Source of the DNA: Agreia sp. Leaf210
GTDB taxonomy: Bacteria; Actinomycetota; Actinomycetes; Actinomycetales; Microbacteriaceae
DNA: 64,000 bases
Reading direction: 5' to 3'
NCBI RefSeq assembly: GCF_001421485.1
Contig: NZ_LMKK01000002.1
Location: 1-64,000 of the forward strand
Below, in pieces: positions 28,183 to 37,109 of the stretch. A program made the translations under genes and the position numbers. Each line of letters begins with the position of its first letter. Position 1 is the stretch's first letter. The notes beneath the pieces are model-generated. The model saw only the letters and a program-made list of their open reading frames with translations, was not told the DNA's origin and searched no databases.

Positions 28183-28356
28183 TCAGTGCTTGAAAGCGTC
28201 TTTGACGTTCTCTCCGGCCTTGCGGGCATCGGCGCCCACCTGGTCGGCTTTGCCTTCGGCTTCGAGTCGCTCGTTGTCTGTGACCTTGCCCGTGGCTTCC
28301 TTCGCCTTACCGGCTACGTCGGTTGCGGCGTTCTTGACTTTGTCGTCGAGTCCCAT
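28183..28356 (-). CDS. CsbD family stress protein
   Basis: This 57-residue hydrophilic protein fits CsbD: MGLDDKVKNAATDVAGKAKE, then two further Lys/Glu/Ala-rich segments ending in ENVKDAFKH. CsbD proteins are induced by general stress; their biochemical role is unknown. I prefer ATG 28356, with AAGGTGG 6 bp upstream, over the GTG three codons earlier. Confidence 0.85.
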   Translation of the reverse strand: MGLDDKVKNAATDVAGKAKEATGKVTDNERLEAEGKADQVGADARKAGENVKDAFKH

Positions 28357-28479
28357 GGCATCCACCTTTCGTCATGCCGGAATCTTTGTGAATTCCGACG
28401 TGACTTTTACGCTACGCCTCGAGCCACCCGGGCGGGTGGGGCTTGTGATGCCTCCGGTGATCCGTTAGACACCGACTGG

Positions 28480-28701
28480 TCAGTTGGGGATCTCGCCGGG
28501 AGCGTCACCGACCAGTTCGTACGAGACCGGTTCGGGCGTCACCGGGACCACCAGCTTCCAGACCCTCTCCTGAGCCTCGCCCTCGACGTCGAAGACCTCG
28601 ACGATCGTCTCGCGCGGCTTGCCGTCGACGAAGTTCTCGACGGTTTCCTTGCCTTCTGAAAGCCCGCCTGATTGAAGCAGTGCACGATACGTGTCAGCCA
28701 T
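28480..28701 (-). CDS. Small hypothetical protein
   Basis: This 73-residue acidic protein starts MADTYRALLQSGG. Its middle, ETIVEVFDVEGEAQERVWKL, looks like a short beta-sheet domain. A GAAGGGG Shine-Dalgarno lies upstream of ATG 28701. I do not recognise a family. The position between csbD-like and another small gene on the same strand suggests a stress-related set, but this is only context. Confidence 0.55.
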   Translation of the reverse strand: MADTYRALLQSGGLSEGKETVENFVDGKPRETIVEVFDVEGEAQERVWKLVVPVTPEPVSYELVGDAPGEIPN

Positions 28702-28783
28702 GGAATCCAACCCCTTCGTCGATTCCGGAAAGAGTTCCGGTTGCTCTCAGTGTCACGGATCGAGCGGTCCCGCGTCCAGCCCC

Positions 28784-29230
28784 TCAGATCGCCGCGCTGG
28801 ATGCTGTCACCAGCGTGAGCACGGCCCGACCGTATGCTTCGGCCGGGTCGGCAGCCAGGTGACTCGACGGCACACCCCGAAAGACGATGTCGACGCGATA
28901 CTCCGGCGCCGCGTCCTCCGAGGTCTCCAGGCGCACGAGCGAACGGAACGCGCCGCGAAGCATGTCGCGAAGCTGGTCTTCGCGGGGCAGCCACAGCGCC
29001 TCGTGCAGCTCGACCGAGTCGAGAGCCCACTCGGTCGTGCCGTTGAAGCCGAGGATCGTGCCCGTGGGGTAGTGCTGCGCTTCAATGGTCATGTCGCTCA
29101 CGGTGAAGACCTCGGCGTCGAGAGCCTCTGGATCGAAGGCCGGAGTATCGATCGAGAATCGGTCCCCCGACGACGGCTTCCACACGAGGCCGGCGTCGCG
29201 CAGCGATCGGGCGAGTTCGACGGTGATCAT
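28784..29230 (-). CDS. Conserved actinobacterial hypothetical protein
   Basis: This 148-residue soluble protein has conserved-looking blocks VFTVSDMTIEAQ, FNGTTEWALDSV and ALWLPREDQLRDML. Similar proteins in databases are sometimes labelled pilus assembly protein CpaE. I see no ATPase or receiver-domain motif to justify that, so I treat the function as unknown. It ends 82 bp upstream of the previous small gene and may be co-transcribed with it. Confidence 0.7.
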   Translation of the reverse strand: MITVELARSLRDAGLVWKPSSGDRFSIDTPAFDPEALDAEVFTVSDMTIEAQHYPTGTILGFNGTTEWALDSVELHEALWLPREDQLRDMLRGAFRSLVRLETSEDAAPEYRVDIVFRGVPSSHLAADPAEAYGRAVLTLVTASSAAI

Positions 29231-29303
29231 GCAGCCATTATCGCTGGGCCGCCTGAACCGGAGGCTCAGAGAGACCGGCCCCCACCCGCGCTATGCTCCG
29301 GCG

Positions 29304-30089
29304 ATGACCACAACGACAGCGAGGGCGGGCTCTCTGCTGCTCGATCTGCTGGACTTCGGCGTCAAGCAGGCCCTGTCGTGCCTCTTCGCCGTCTCGATCG
29401 TCGCTGGCCTGGCGATCACCCACTTCGTCGACTTCGGGCTGGCCCGCTACGACACGATGCTCGTCTGGTGCATCATCGTGCAGATCGTGCTTGTCGCGAC
29501 CAGGATCGAGACGCGCGACGAACTGCTCGTCATCTGCGTGTTCCACCTGCTCGGCCTCGCTCTCGAGGTCTTCAAGGTCGCGGTCGGCTCGTGGAGCTAC
29601 CCCGACGAGGGGGTGCTTCGCATCGGCGACGTTCCCATCTACAGCGGGTTCATGTACGCGGCGATCGCGAGCTACATCTGCCAGGCGTGGCGCAGATTCG
29701 ATCTCGACATCGACGCGGTGCCGATGATTCCCACGATGCTCACGGCCATCCTCTTCTACGTGAACTTCTTCACCAATCACTGGCTGCCCGACGCGCGCTG
29801 GCCACTCCTCATCGTGGTCGCGGTGCTGATGCGCAGAACGTGGGTGCGCTTCACGGTGCGCCATACGGTCTACCGGATGCCGCTGCTCGTGTCGTTCCTG
29901 CTCATCGGCTTCTTCATCTGGTTCGTCGAAAACGTCGCGACGATGCTCGGGGCCTGGAGTTATCCGGGCCAGGAGGCCGGATGGACCCTCGTGCACGCGA
30001 GCAAGATCGGGTCGTGGATGGTGCTGGTGATCTTCAGCTTCATGCTCGTGCTCTGGTTCAAGCAGCGCAAGAAGTCTCTCGTCGACTGA
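29304..30089 (+). CDS. DUF817 family membrane protein
   Basis: This 261-residue integral membrane protein has about seven to eight hydrophobic helices. Repeated motifs VGSWSYPDEG and LGAWSYPGQE lie in the two halves, suggesting an internal duplication typical of DUF817. I start at ATG 29304 because the frame open upstream runs through the divergent small gene. Function unknown. Its stop abuts the convergent ABC ATPase gene with no gap. Confidence 0.8.
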   Translation: MTTTTARAGSLLLDLLDFGVKQALSCLFAVSIVAGLAITHFVDFGLARYDTMLVWCIIVQIVLVATRIETRDELLVICVFHLLGLALEVFKVAVGSWSYPDEGVLRIGDVPIYSGFMYAAIASYICQAWRRFDLDIDAVPMIPTMLTAILFYVNFFTNHWLPDARWPLLIVVAVLMRRTWVRFTVRHTVYRMPLLVSFLLIGFFIWFVENVATMLGAWSYPGQEAGWTLVHASKIGSWMVLVIFSFMLVLWFKQRKKSLVD

Positions 30090-30890
30090 CTACCGGTCGA
30101 GAAGGCGGTGCAGGAACTGCTTCGTGCGCGCCTCGCGGGGATTCTGCAGCACCTCCGAAGGCGGGCCCGACTCGACCACGACGCCGCCGTCCATGAACAC
30201 GATCGTGTCGGCCACATGCGAGGCGAAGGTCAGCTCGTGCGTCACGAGCACCATCGTCCAGCCTTCCGTCGCGAGCTCTCGGATGACGTCGAGAACGTCT
30301 CCGACGAGCTCTGGATCCAGCGCCGAGGTGGGCTCGTCGAAGAGCAGCAGCTGCGGCTTGAGCGCCAGAGCGCGAACGATCCCCACCCGCTGCTGTTGGC
30401 CGCCCGACAGCTCGAACGGATACGCGTCGGCCTTCGCGCCGAGACCCACGCGCTCGAGCAGCGCACGAGCATCCGCCGTCGCCTCGGCCTTCGGCCGTTT
30501 CTGCACCTGTACCGGGCCCTCGATGACGTTCTCGAGAACCGTGCGGTGCGGAAAGAGGTTGAACTGCTGGAACACCATGGCGGAGCGGTCTCGCAGCGAC
30601 GCGAGCTGTCTCTTCGAGGGACTCTGCGAGAAGTCGACGACGTCGCCACCCGAGAATTCGACCGTGCCCGCCTCGGGCACTTCGAGGCCGTTCAGCGATC
30701 TCAGCACGGTGGTCTTGCCAGACCCGGACGGGCCGATCAGGGCCACGACATCGCCGCGCGGCACGGTGAGATCGATCGATTTGAGCACCTCGACGTCACC
30801 GAAGCTCTTGCGGATGCCGCGGGCCGTGAGGAGGGGCGGGGCGTTGGCCGCGTCGGCGGGCTCCGGCATCAGGGGGTCAGTGGGCGACAT
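30090..30890 (-). CDS. Polar amino-acid ABC transporter ATPase
   Basis: This is a 266-residue importer ATPase of the GlnQ/TcyC type. Walker A is GPSGSGKTT, the Q-loop is in VFQQFNLFPH, the ABC signature is LSGGQQQR, Walker B is LLLFDEPTSALD, and the H-loop is LVTHEL. It powers uptake through the permease encoded just upstream, with which it overlaps by 14 bp. A polar amino acid (possibly cystine or a related compound) is the likely cargo. Confidence 0.93.
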   Translation of the reverse strand: MSPTDPLMPEPADAANAPPLLTARGIRKSFGDVEVLKSIDLTVPRGDVVALIGPSGSGKTTVLRSLNGLEVPEAGTVEFSGGDVVDFSQSPSKRQLASLRDRSAMVFQQFNLFPHRTVLENVIEGPVQVQKRPKAEATADARALLERVGLGAKADAYPFELSGGQQQRVGIVRALALKPQLLLFDEPTSALDPELVGDVLDVIRELATEGWTMVLVTHELTFASHVADTIVFMDGGVVVESGPPSEVLQNPREARTKQFLHRLLDR

Positions 30891-31545
30891 AGCGATCCAA
30901 CCTCTTCTCGAGCACGGACTGGGCGCTCGAGAGCACGAGACAGATCACCCAGTAGACGACGGCGGCCTCGATGTAGAGCGCCATGAACTCCTGGCTGAAC
31001 GCCGCGATCTGCTGCGCTTGCCTGAAGAGCTCGGTCACCAGGATCAGCGACGCGAGCGAGGTGTCTTTGACGAGGCTGATGAAGGTGTTCGACAGCGGGG
31101 GGACGGAGACTCGAGCGGCCTGCGGCAGGATGACCCGCACGAGTGTCTGCGCCCTCGACATGCCGATCGTGTATCCGGCCTCCCACTGTCCCTTCGGAAC
31201 AGAGAGGATGGCCGCCCTGATCACCTCGGCCGCGTAGCCGCCCACGTTCAGAGAGAAGGCGATGATGGCGCTCGGCCACGGGTCGACGAGGATGCCGATC
31301 GACGGCAGGCCGTAGAAGATCACGAACAGCTGCACCAGCAGCGGCGTGCCTCTGATGATCGAGATGTACCCGCGGGCGAGGCCCGACACGATGAGGATGC
31401 GCGAGAGCCGCATCAGCGCGATACCGAGGGCGATGATCAGCCCCAGCACGAAGGACATCAGCGCGAGCGGGATGGTGCCGGTGAGCGCCCCTCCCACGAT
31501 GGGGAGGAGCGATCGCAGCAGCAGATCCCACAGCGATTCGGTCAT
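30877..31545 (-). CDS. Polar amino-acid ABC transporter permease
   Basis: This 222-residue inner-membrane permease is of the HisM/GlnP family, with about five transmembrane helices. The conserved RGTPLLVQLFVIFYGLP motif and the EAA loop (AEVIRAAILSVPKGQWEAG) that contacts the ATPase are complete. A GGAGG Shine-Dalgarno precedes ATG 31545. It probably functions as a homodimer, since only one permease gene is present. Confidence 0.93.
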   Translation of the reverse strand: MTESLWDLLLRSLLPIVGGALTGTIPLALMSFVLGLIIALGIALMRLSRILIVSGLARGYISIIRGTPLLVQLFVIFYGLPSIGILVDPWPSAIIAFSLNVGGYAAEVIRAAILSVPKGQWEAGYTIGMSRAQTLVRVILPQAARVSVPPLSNTFISLVKDTSLASLILVTELFRQAQQIAAFSQEFMALYIEAAVVYWVICLVLSSAQSVLEKRLDRYVAH

Positions 31546-31598
31546 TCGTCAATCCTCCCGCACCGGGGCGTCATCGATCGACCCTTTTCGCTACAGCC

Positions 31599-32429
31599 TT
31601 ACTGCGTGACGTCGCTTCCGAAGTACTTGTCGGAGATCTTCGCCAGCGTTCCGTCGGCACGGAGGTCGTCGAGCGCCTTGTCGACGGCCTGCTGCAGCTC
31701 GGTGTTTCCCTTGGCGAAGACGAAGGCGTTGAGCGAGGGGTCATCTGTCTCGGCCGCGATCTTGAGGCCGGTGTCGCCCTTCTGCTTCTGGTAGTCGAGG
31801 AAGGTGAGGTTGTCGTTCACGGTCGCGTCGACGCGACCCTGCTCGAGCAGCGCCACGGCCTGGGCCCATCCCTCGACGGCCTCGACGTTCGCGCCGCTCT
31901 TCTGGGCCAGTTCGTACCAGTTGCTGGTCAGCGACTGCGCCGTGGTCTTGCCCGACAGGTCGGCGAACGACGAGATGTCGGAGTTGTCGTTCTTCACGAC
32001 GATGACGCCGGGGCTCACGGTGTAGGGCTCGGAGAAGTCGTACTTCGCGGTGCGCTCGTCGTTGATCGAGACCTGGTTGGCGATCACGTCGAAGCGTCCG
32101 GCCTCGAGGCCCGCGAAGATCGCGTCCCACTGGGTCTCCTCGAACTTCACCTTCACACCGAGCTTGTCGGCGACGGCGCTGATGATCTCGACGTCGTAGC
32201 CGGTGATGTCTCCCGTGCCGTCTTCGTGGTAGCTGAACGGCCGGTACGTGCCCTCGGTGCCGACCGTGAGGACTCCGGCCTCCTGGATCGCGGCCAGCGA
32301 GTTGGCCTTCAGCTTGCCCTCGCTCGTTGCGCCATCGGATGTCGACGACGGGCTCGCGCATGCGCCCAGAGCAAGAGTTGCGGCTGCGGCGAGCGAGACG
32401 AGCGCGACGAGGGAGGAGGAGCGTTTCAC
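31599..32429 (-). CDS. Amino-acid ABC transporter substrate-binding lipoprotein
   Basis: This is a 276-residue SBP_bac_3 family protein. The signal peptide ends in the lipobox LGAC, so it is predicted to be lipid-anchored outside the membrane. The ligand-binding core includes GTEGTYRPFSYHE, GYDVEII and the Arg/Asp region GRFDVIANQVSIN. The pattern resembles cystine/polar amino-acid binders (TcyA/FliY). The start is GTG 32429 with AAAGGA upstream. It is the first gene of the importer operon. Confidence 0.92.
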   Translation of the reverse strand: MKRSSSLVALVSLAAAATLALGACASPSSTSDGATSEGKLKANSLAAIQEAGVLTVGTEGTYRPFSYHEDGTGDITGYDVEIISAVADKLGVKVKFEETQWDAIFAGLEAGRFDVIANQVSINDERTAKYDFSEPYTVSPGVIVVKNDNSDISSFADLSGKTTAQSLTSNWYELAQKSGANVEAVEGWAQAVALLEQGRVDATVNDNLTFLDYQKQKGDTGLKIAAETDDPSLNAFVFAKGNTELQQAVDKALDDLRADGTLAKISDKYFGSDVTQ

Positions 32430-32640
32430 GGGTGATCCTTTGCTGTGTGACTGAGGTGTTCAGGGTAGCCAGCGCTCGAGGCCCCTCGAAAATTCCGTGA
32501 CGCCGCATGACGGTGAAGGCGAGGATCCGGGCTCGGACCCGCGCGTATAGTTGAAGGCAATCAGCGCGCGGGCCTGGATTTGGGCTCAGCGGCACTCTGT
32601 CGAGTGCCGGTTCCACCCCTCCTCCCGCAGAAAGACGCTG

Positions 32641-35100
32641 ATGACAGACGCTTCACCCGCCCCCGCGATCTCCGAGATTCAGGATGCGCTGGGTCGCGTC
32701 GAGCGCGACGCCCGCGTGTCGCAGGCCGATGCGGAACTTCTCTTCTCCGCTCGTGGCGACGAGCTCGATCGACTGCTCGCCGTATCGACGCGGCTGCGCG
32801 ACGAGGGGCTCGACAGCTCGGGTCGGCGCGGCATCATCACCTACTCCAAAAAAGTCTTCATCCCGGTCACGCACCTGTGCCAGGATCGCTGCCACTACTG
32901 CATCTTCGTCGAGACCCCCAACAAGCTGGCCACCAAGGGCAAGCCCATCTACATGTCGCCCGATGAGATCCTCGAAGTGGCCAGAGCCGGCGCGGCCCTC
33001 GGCTGCAAAGAGGCGTTGTTCACGCTCGGCGACCGCCCGGAGAACCGCTGGCCGGTGGCGCGCGAGTGGCTCGATGCCCACGGCTACGCCTCGACCATCG
33101 ACTACATCAGGGCGATGGCGATTCTCGTGCTCGAGGAGACGGGTCTGCTTCCGCACCTGAACCCGGGGGTCATGTCGTGGAGCGAGCTGCAAGCGCTCCG
33201 GCCGGTCGCGCCGTCGATGGGAATGATGCTCGAGACCACCGCCACGAGGCTGTGGTCTGAGAAGGGCGGCGTGCACTACGGCTCACCCGACAAGGATCCG
33301 GCTCTCAGGCTCCGCGTTCTCGACGACGCAGGCCGGTCGAAGGTTCCGTTCACCACGGGAGTGCTGCTGGGCATCGGCGAGAACAACGCCGAACGCGCAG
33401 AGGCGCTCTTCGAGATCCGCGCCTCGCACGAACGCCACGGGCACATTCAAGAGACCATCGTTCAGAACTTCCGCGCGAAGCCGCGGACCGCCATGCAGAA
33501 CGAGGTCGACCTCGCGCTGCAGGAGTACGTCGCCGCCGTCGCGGTCGCCCGCGTCGTGATGGGCCCCGACGCGACGATCCAGGCCCCACCGAACCTCACC
33601 GATGCGCACGAGTTGGGACTGCTGCTGCGCGCAGGAATCGACGATTGGGGCGGAGTGAGTCCGCTCACGGCCGACCACGTCAACCCCGAGCGGCCCTGGC
33701 CGGAGCTCGACACCCTCGCGGCGCTGACGTCAGACGCCGGATTCGAACTGCGCGAACGGCTGACCGCGCATCCGCAGTTCGTGCTCGAGCCCGAAGAGTG
33801 GATCGATGCGCGCATCAGGCTGCATGTCGATGCGCTGTCCGCGCCGTCGGGCCTCGCCGAAGAAGACGCGCCCGTCATCGGTCGCCCCTGGGGCCGCGCG
33901 CTCGAGATGTCGAAGGCCCGCTCCCTGAGCCTGTCGAAGGGAACGCCCGCGACCGCTGCCATCCTCGCCGCTTCGAGCGCCCCCGCCGCCCTCTCGGACG
34001 CTCACTACCTCGAGCTCCTCGGGGCATCGGGCGCAGAACTCGACGCGCTCACATTGCTGGCCGACGACATCCGTCGCGACGCCGTGGACGACGACGTCAC
34101 CTTTGTGATCAACCGCAACATCGACTCCTCGCTCTACGGCATCGACCCCGAGAGGGGTGGACTGAGCGTCGAGACGATCGGCGAGCTCGCCGACGAGGCG
34201 GCTGCGCTGGGGGCGACCGAGCTGTGCGTGCAGGGCGCGGTCGCCGCCCACATGCCCGCCACGGCATATCTCGATATCGTCCGCGCGATCAGAGCCCGGC
34301 AGCCCGGACTGCACGTGCACGCCTACCGCCCGACCGAGATCGCCGACGGGGCACGCCGCCTCGGCCTGCCCCTGGGCGAGTACCTGCTGGCACTGCGCGA
34401 GGCGGGTGTCGACAGCGTGCCGGGAACCGGAGCCCGCATCCTCGACGACGACGTGCGTCGCGTGCTCAGCGAGGGCGGGGACCCGCCCGCCTCCGAGTGG
34501 ATCGCCTCGATGACGGCCGCGCATCGAGCGGGTCTCCGCTCGACCTCGACCATGATCTACGGCCATATGGAGACCCCGATTCAGCAGCTGGCGCATCTGC
34601 GCGCACTCGCACGCCTTCACGACGAGACGGGCGGTTTCACCGAGTTCATCCCCATGCCCTACGTGCGACTGGATGCGCCGGCGGGTGTCGCCAGGATCGC
34701 CGGACCAGGCCCGGATGCCCGGCAGACCCGTGCTCTGCACGCCGTCGCACGACTGCTGCTGCACGGACGCATCGACCACGTACAAGCGGCTTGGACGAAG
34801 CTCGGACTGGCCGAGAGCCAGGCGGTGCTGACCGGCGGCGCCGACGACCTGGGCGGCCTTCTTCTCGACGGAACGGCCAAGCCGGAGGCCGGAGCCGAAG
34901 CGCATCGCTCGCTCACCATCGCCGACCTCGAGCGCACGGCCAGTGAGATCGGGCGCGGCGTGCGGCAGCGCACAACGAGCTACGGTTCTCCGACGGCCGA
35001 GCAGCTGGCGTTCGCGCGGCGAGCGGACGCGCCTCCCGCGACGCGGCTTCAGCTGCCGATCTCCGAGCGCCGCGGCGCGCTCCTCGCCGTTCGCTCATGA
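32641..35100 (+). CDS. fbiC: FbiC-like FO synthase with CofH half lacking its iron-sulfur cysteines
   Basis: This 819-residue two-domain radical-SAM protein matches FbiC, which makes the F420 chromophore FO from tyrosine and a flavin precursor. The N-terminal CofG half is intact: Cys80, Cys84 and Cys87 form CX3CX2C (CQDRCHYC). The C-terminal CofH half aligns well (NRN at 491-493, VPGT, YGHMETP, GGFTEFIP, ADDLGG), but just after NRNI the usual CX3CX2C segment is gone. It is replaced by about 13 fewer residues with no cysteine. The usual QGGI also reads QGAV. Canonical FO synthesis from this protein alone is therefore unlikely. The stop overlaps the next gene (ATGA). Confidence 0.8.
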   Translation: MTDASPAPAISEIQDALGRVERDARVSQADAELLFSARGDELDRLLAVSTRLRDEGLDSSGRRGIITYSKKVFIPVTHLCQDRCHYCIFVETPNKLATKGKPIYMSPDEILEVARAGAALGCKEALFTLGDRPENRWPVAREWLDAHGYASTIDYIRAMAILVLEETGLLPHLNPGVMSWSELQALRPVAPSMGMMLETTATRLWSEKGGVHYGSPDKDPALRLRVLDDAGRSKVPFTTGVLLGIGENNAERAEALFEIRASHERHGHIQETIVQNFRAKPRTAMQNEVDLALQEYVAAVAVARVVMGPDATIQAPPNLTDAHELGLLLRAGIDDWGGVSPLTADHVNPERPWPELDTLAALTSDAGFELRERLTAHPQFVLEPEEWIDARIRLHVDALSAPSGLAEEDAPVIGRPWGRALEMSKARSLSLSKGTPATAAILAASSAPAALSDAHYLELLGASGAELDALTLLADDIRRDAVDDDVTFVINRNIDSSLYGIDPERGGLSVETIGELADEAAALGATELCVQGAVAAHMPATAYLDIVRAIRARQPGLHVHAYRPTEIADGARRLGLPLGEYLLALREAGVDSVPGTGARILDDDVRRVLSEGGDPPASEWIASMTAAHRAGLRSTSTMIYGHMETPIQQLAHLRALARLHDETGGFTEFIPMPYVRLDAPAGVARIAGPGPDARQTRALHAVARLLLHGRIDHVQAAWTKLGLAESQAVLTGGADDLGGLLLDGTAKPEAGAEAHRSLTIADLERTASEIGRGVRQRTTSYGSPTAEQLAFARRADAPPATRLQLPISERRGALLAVRS
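33923..33941. repeat. REP-like palindrome inside the fbiC linker
   Basis: CCCTGAGCCTGTCGAAGGG is the core of a short repeat of the same type as at 397-433. Here it is translated as part of Ser-Leu-Ser-Leu-Ser-Lys-Gly (about residues 428-434), in the linker between the CofG and CofH halves. It probably arose by insertion of a repeat without frame loss. Confidence 0.55.
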
Positions 35101-37109
35101 CACAGCCCTCGGGGCGCCCGACGATCGTTCTGCTCGGCGCGCCCGGAAGCGACGAGGACATGGCCTTCCTCGGCCCCATGTTGGCGCGCACCCGCCACGT
35201 GATCGCGCTCGATCCGATCGCACTCTCGGGCGGGTGCTCCGAAGACGGTGCACCCGCACTGACCAGGGCAGGTGACGAATGCTGCCTGATCGCGACCGGG
35301 GCGCACGCCGACGCCGCGATCCAGGCGGCGCGCCGCGCGCCCGGTCGCATCACTCGAATTGTGCTCATCGATCCCGAGTACGCCGATGCTGCACCCGAGA
35401 CCGACGTGCTCGGCGGGCCCGATGTGCTGATTCTCGCCTCGGGAGAGCGGGGCCTCGACGACGTTCGCCGCGCATTGCGGGAACGACCGGCACGCATCCT
35501 GAGCCTGATCGAGGAGTTCCTCGACGACGCTCCCCCGCGGCCCGTCGGCCGGAGCACGACCACCGGCGCGCAGACATCGTTCGCGCCGCCCGGCGTGACC
35601 GAGATCGACACCGTCTCCGAAATCGACACCGTGGCCGAGATCGACACCGTGATCGTCGGTGCCGGGTTCGCGGGGCTCGGCGCGGGCATCCGGCTGAAGC
35701 GTCGGGGCGACGCGTCGTTTGTGATCCTCGAGCGCGCACACGACGTGGGCGGAACGTGGCGCGACAACACCTACCCCGGTGTCGCCTGCGACATTCCCTC
35801 GCACCTGTACTCGTTCTCGTTTCTGCCGAACCCCGGCTGGTCGAGCTTCTTCGCCAGCGGCAGCGAGATCCACGACTACCTGCGCGACGCCGTGCGCTCG
35901 GAAGGCCTCGAACCGCATCTGCGACTGGGGTCGGAGGTGCTCGAGATGCGCTGGCTCGCCGGCGAACTGCGCTGGCGGGTGACGACGAGCTCGGGTGAGT
36001 TCGTGTGCCGAACGCTCATCGTGGCCGCCGGGCGACTCTCGGATGCCCGCATGCCCGACGTCACCGGGCTCGACTCCTTCACCGGCCCCGTCATGCACTC
36101 GTCGGCATGGGACGACTCCGTCGAGCTGGGCGACCGACGCATCGGGGTCGTGGGGACGGGAGCGTCAGCAGCCCAGTTGATTCCCCGGCTCGCGCGCCTC
36201 TCCTCGAGTGTCGTCGTCTTCCAGCGCAGCGCGCCCTATGTCGTTCCTCGTCCCGATCACGACTACACCCCCGAAGAGCAACGAGACTTCGCCGACCCGG
36301 TCGCTCACGCGGCGATGCGCGACGACCTCTTCTGGGGTGCAGAGACGGCTTTCGCCGAACGGATGCGTGTGCCCAGTTTCATCGATCGGCTGCGCGATCG
36401 TGCACTCGGTCACCTCGAGAGCCAGGTCGCCGACCCTGCCGTGCGAGCCGCCGCCACACCCGACTACGAGATCGGTTGCAAGCGCGTGATCATCTCGAAC
36501 GACTACTACCCGGCGCTCTCCTCCACCTCGGTCACCCTCGAGCCGTCGGCGTTGCGCTCGGTCTCCGGTAGCGTCGCGACATCGGCCGATGGCGCACGAT
36601 TCGAACTCGATGTGCTGGTGTTCGCCACCGGATTCGAGTCGACCCGGCCGCCTTTCGCGAGACGTACCTTCGGGGCCGACGGAGTGCGCCTCTCCGAGGT
36701 GTGGTCAGCCGGCATGCGCGCGCACGCGTCCACTGCCGTGCACGGCTTTCCGAACATGTTCGTGCTCGACGGACCCAATGCGAGCCTCGGCCACAACAGC
36801 GCCGTCGTGATGATCGAGGCGCAGATCGACTATCTGCTGGCGGCACTCGATCACCGCGACGCCGAGGGTATCGACGCTCTCGATGCCTCGCTCGAGGCAC
36901 AGGATGCCTACACTCGCGAGATCGACGCAAAGGCCGCGTCGACCGTGTGGCTGACCGGTGGATGCGAGAGCTGGTACGTCGATGAGCACAGCAGACGACT
37001 GACCCTGCTCTGGCCCGATTTCGCGTACGCCTTCCAACGACGCCTGTCGCGTTTCGATGCCGAGAACTACGACGTCGTCGCTGCGCGTCGACACGTCGGC
37101 GCCCTCTAG
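35097..37109 (+). CDS. Baeyer-Villiger-type flavoprotein monooxygenase fused to a hydrolase-like domain
   Basis: This is a 670-residue fusion. Residues 1-160 look like an alpha/beta-hydrolase fold whose nucleophile elbow reads ATGAHADA, so the catalytic Ser is missing. A linker with three EIDTV repeats follows (169-186). The rest is a class B flavin monooxygenase: FAD site GAGFAG (188-193), GGTWRDNTYPG, the Baeyer-Villiger fingerprint FTGPVMHSSAW (328-338, FxGxxxHxxxW) and the NADPH site GTGASA. It should insert oxygen into a ketone using NADPH and FAD. It overlaps the fbiC-like stop by 4 bp, so the two are coupled. Confidence 0.85.
   Translation: MTQPSGRPTIVLLGAPGSDEDMAFLGPMLARTRHVIALDPIALSGGCSEDGAPALTRAGDECCLIATGAHADAAIQAARRAPGRITRIVLIDPEYADAAPETDVLGGPDVLILASGERGLDDVRRALRERPARILSLIEEFLDDAPPRPVGRSTTTGAQTSFAPPGVTEIDTVSEIDTVAEIDTVIVGAGFAGLGAGIRLKRRGDASFVILERAHDVGGTWRDNTYPGVACDIPSHLYSFSFLPNPGWSSFFASGSEIHDYLRDAVRSEGLEPHLRLGSEVLEMRWLAGELRWRVTTSSGEFVCRTLIVAAGRLSDARMPDVTGLDSFTGPVMHSSAWDDSVELGDRRIGVVGTGASAAQLIPRLARLSSSVVVFQRSAPYVVPRPDHDYTPEEQRDFADPVAHAAMRDDLFWGAETAFAERMRVPSFIDRLRDRALGHLESQVADPAVRAAATPDYEIGCKRVIISNDYYPALSSTSVTLEPSALRSVSGSVATSADGARFELDVLVFATGFESTRPPFARRTFGADGVRLSEVWSAGMRAHASTAVHGFPNMFVLDGPNASLGHNSAVVMIEAQIDYLLAALDHRDAEGIDALDASLEAQDAYTREIDAKAASTVWLTGGCESWYVDEHSRRLTLLWPDFAYAFQRRLSRFDAENYDVVAARRHVGAL
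35601..35654 (+). repeat. Three tandem 18-bp repeats within the monooxygenase gene
   Basis: Units of 18 bp (GAGATCGACACCGTCTCC and two near copies) encode EIDTV with variable endings, three times in a row, in the linker before the FAD-binding domain. In-frame repeats can change in number by slippage and alter linker length. Confidence 0.85.

Noticed and set aside
28784-29230. Pilus assembly protein CpaE
   Set aside because: The protein is short and lacks receiver and ATPase domains; that label for similar proteins appears unsupported.
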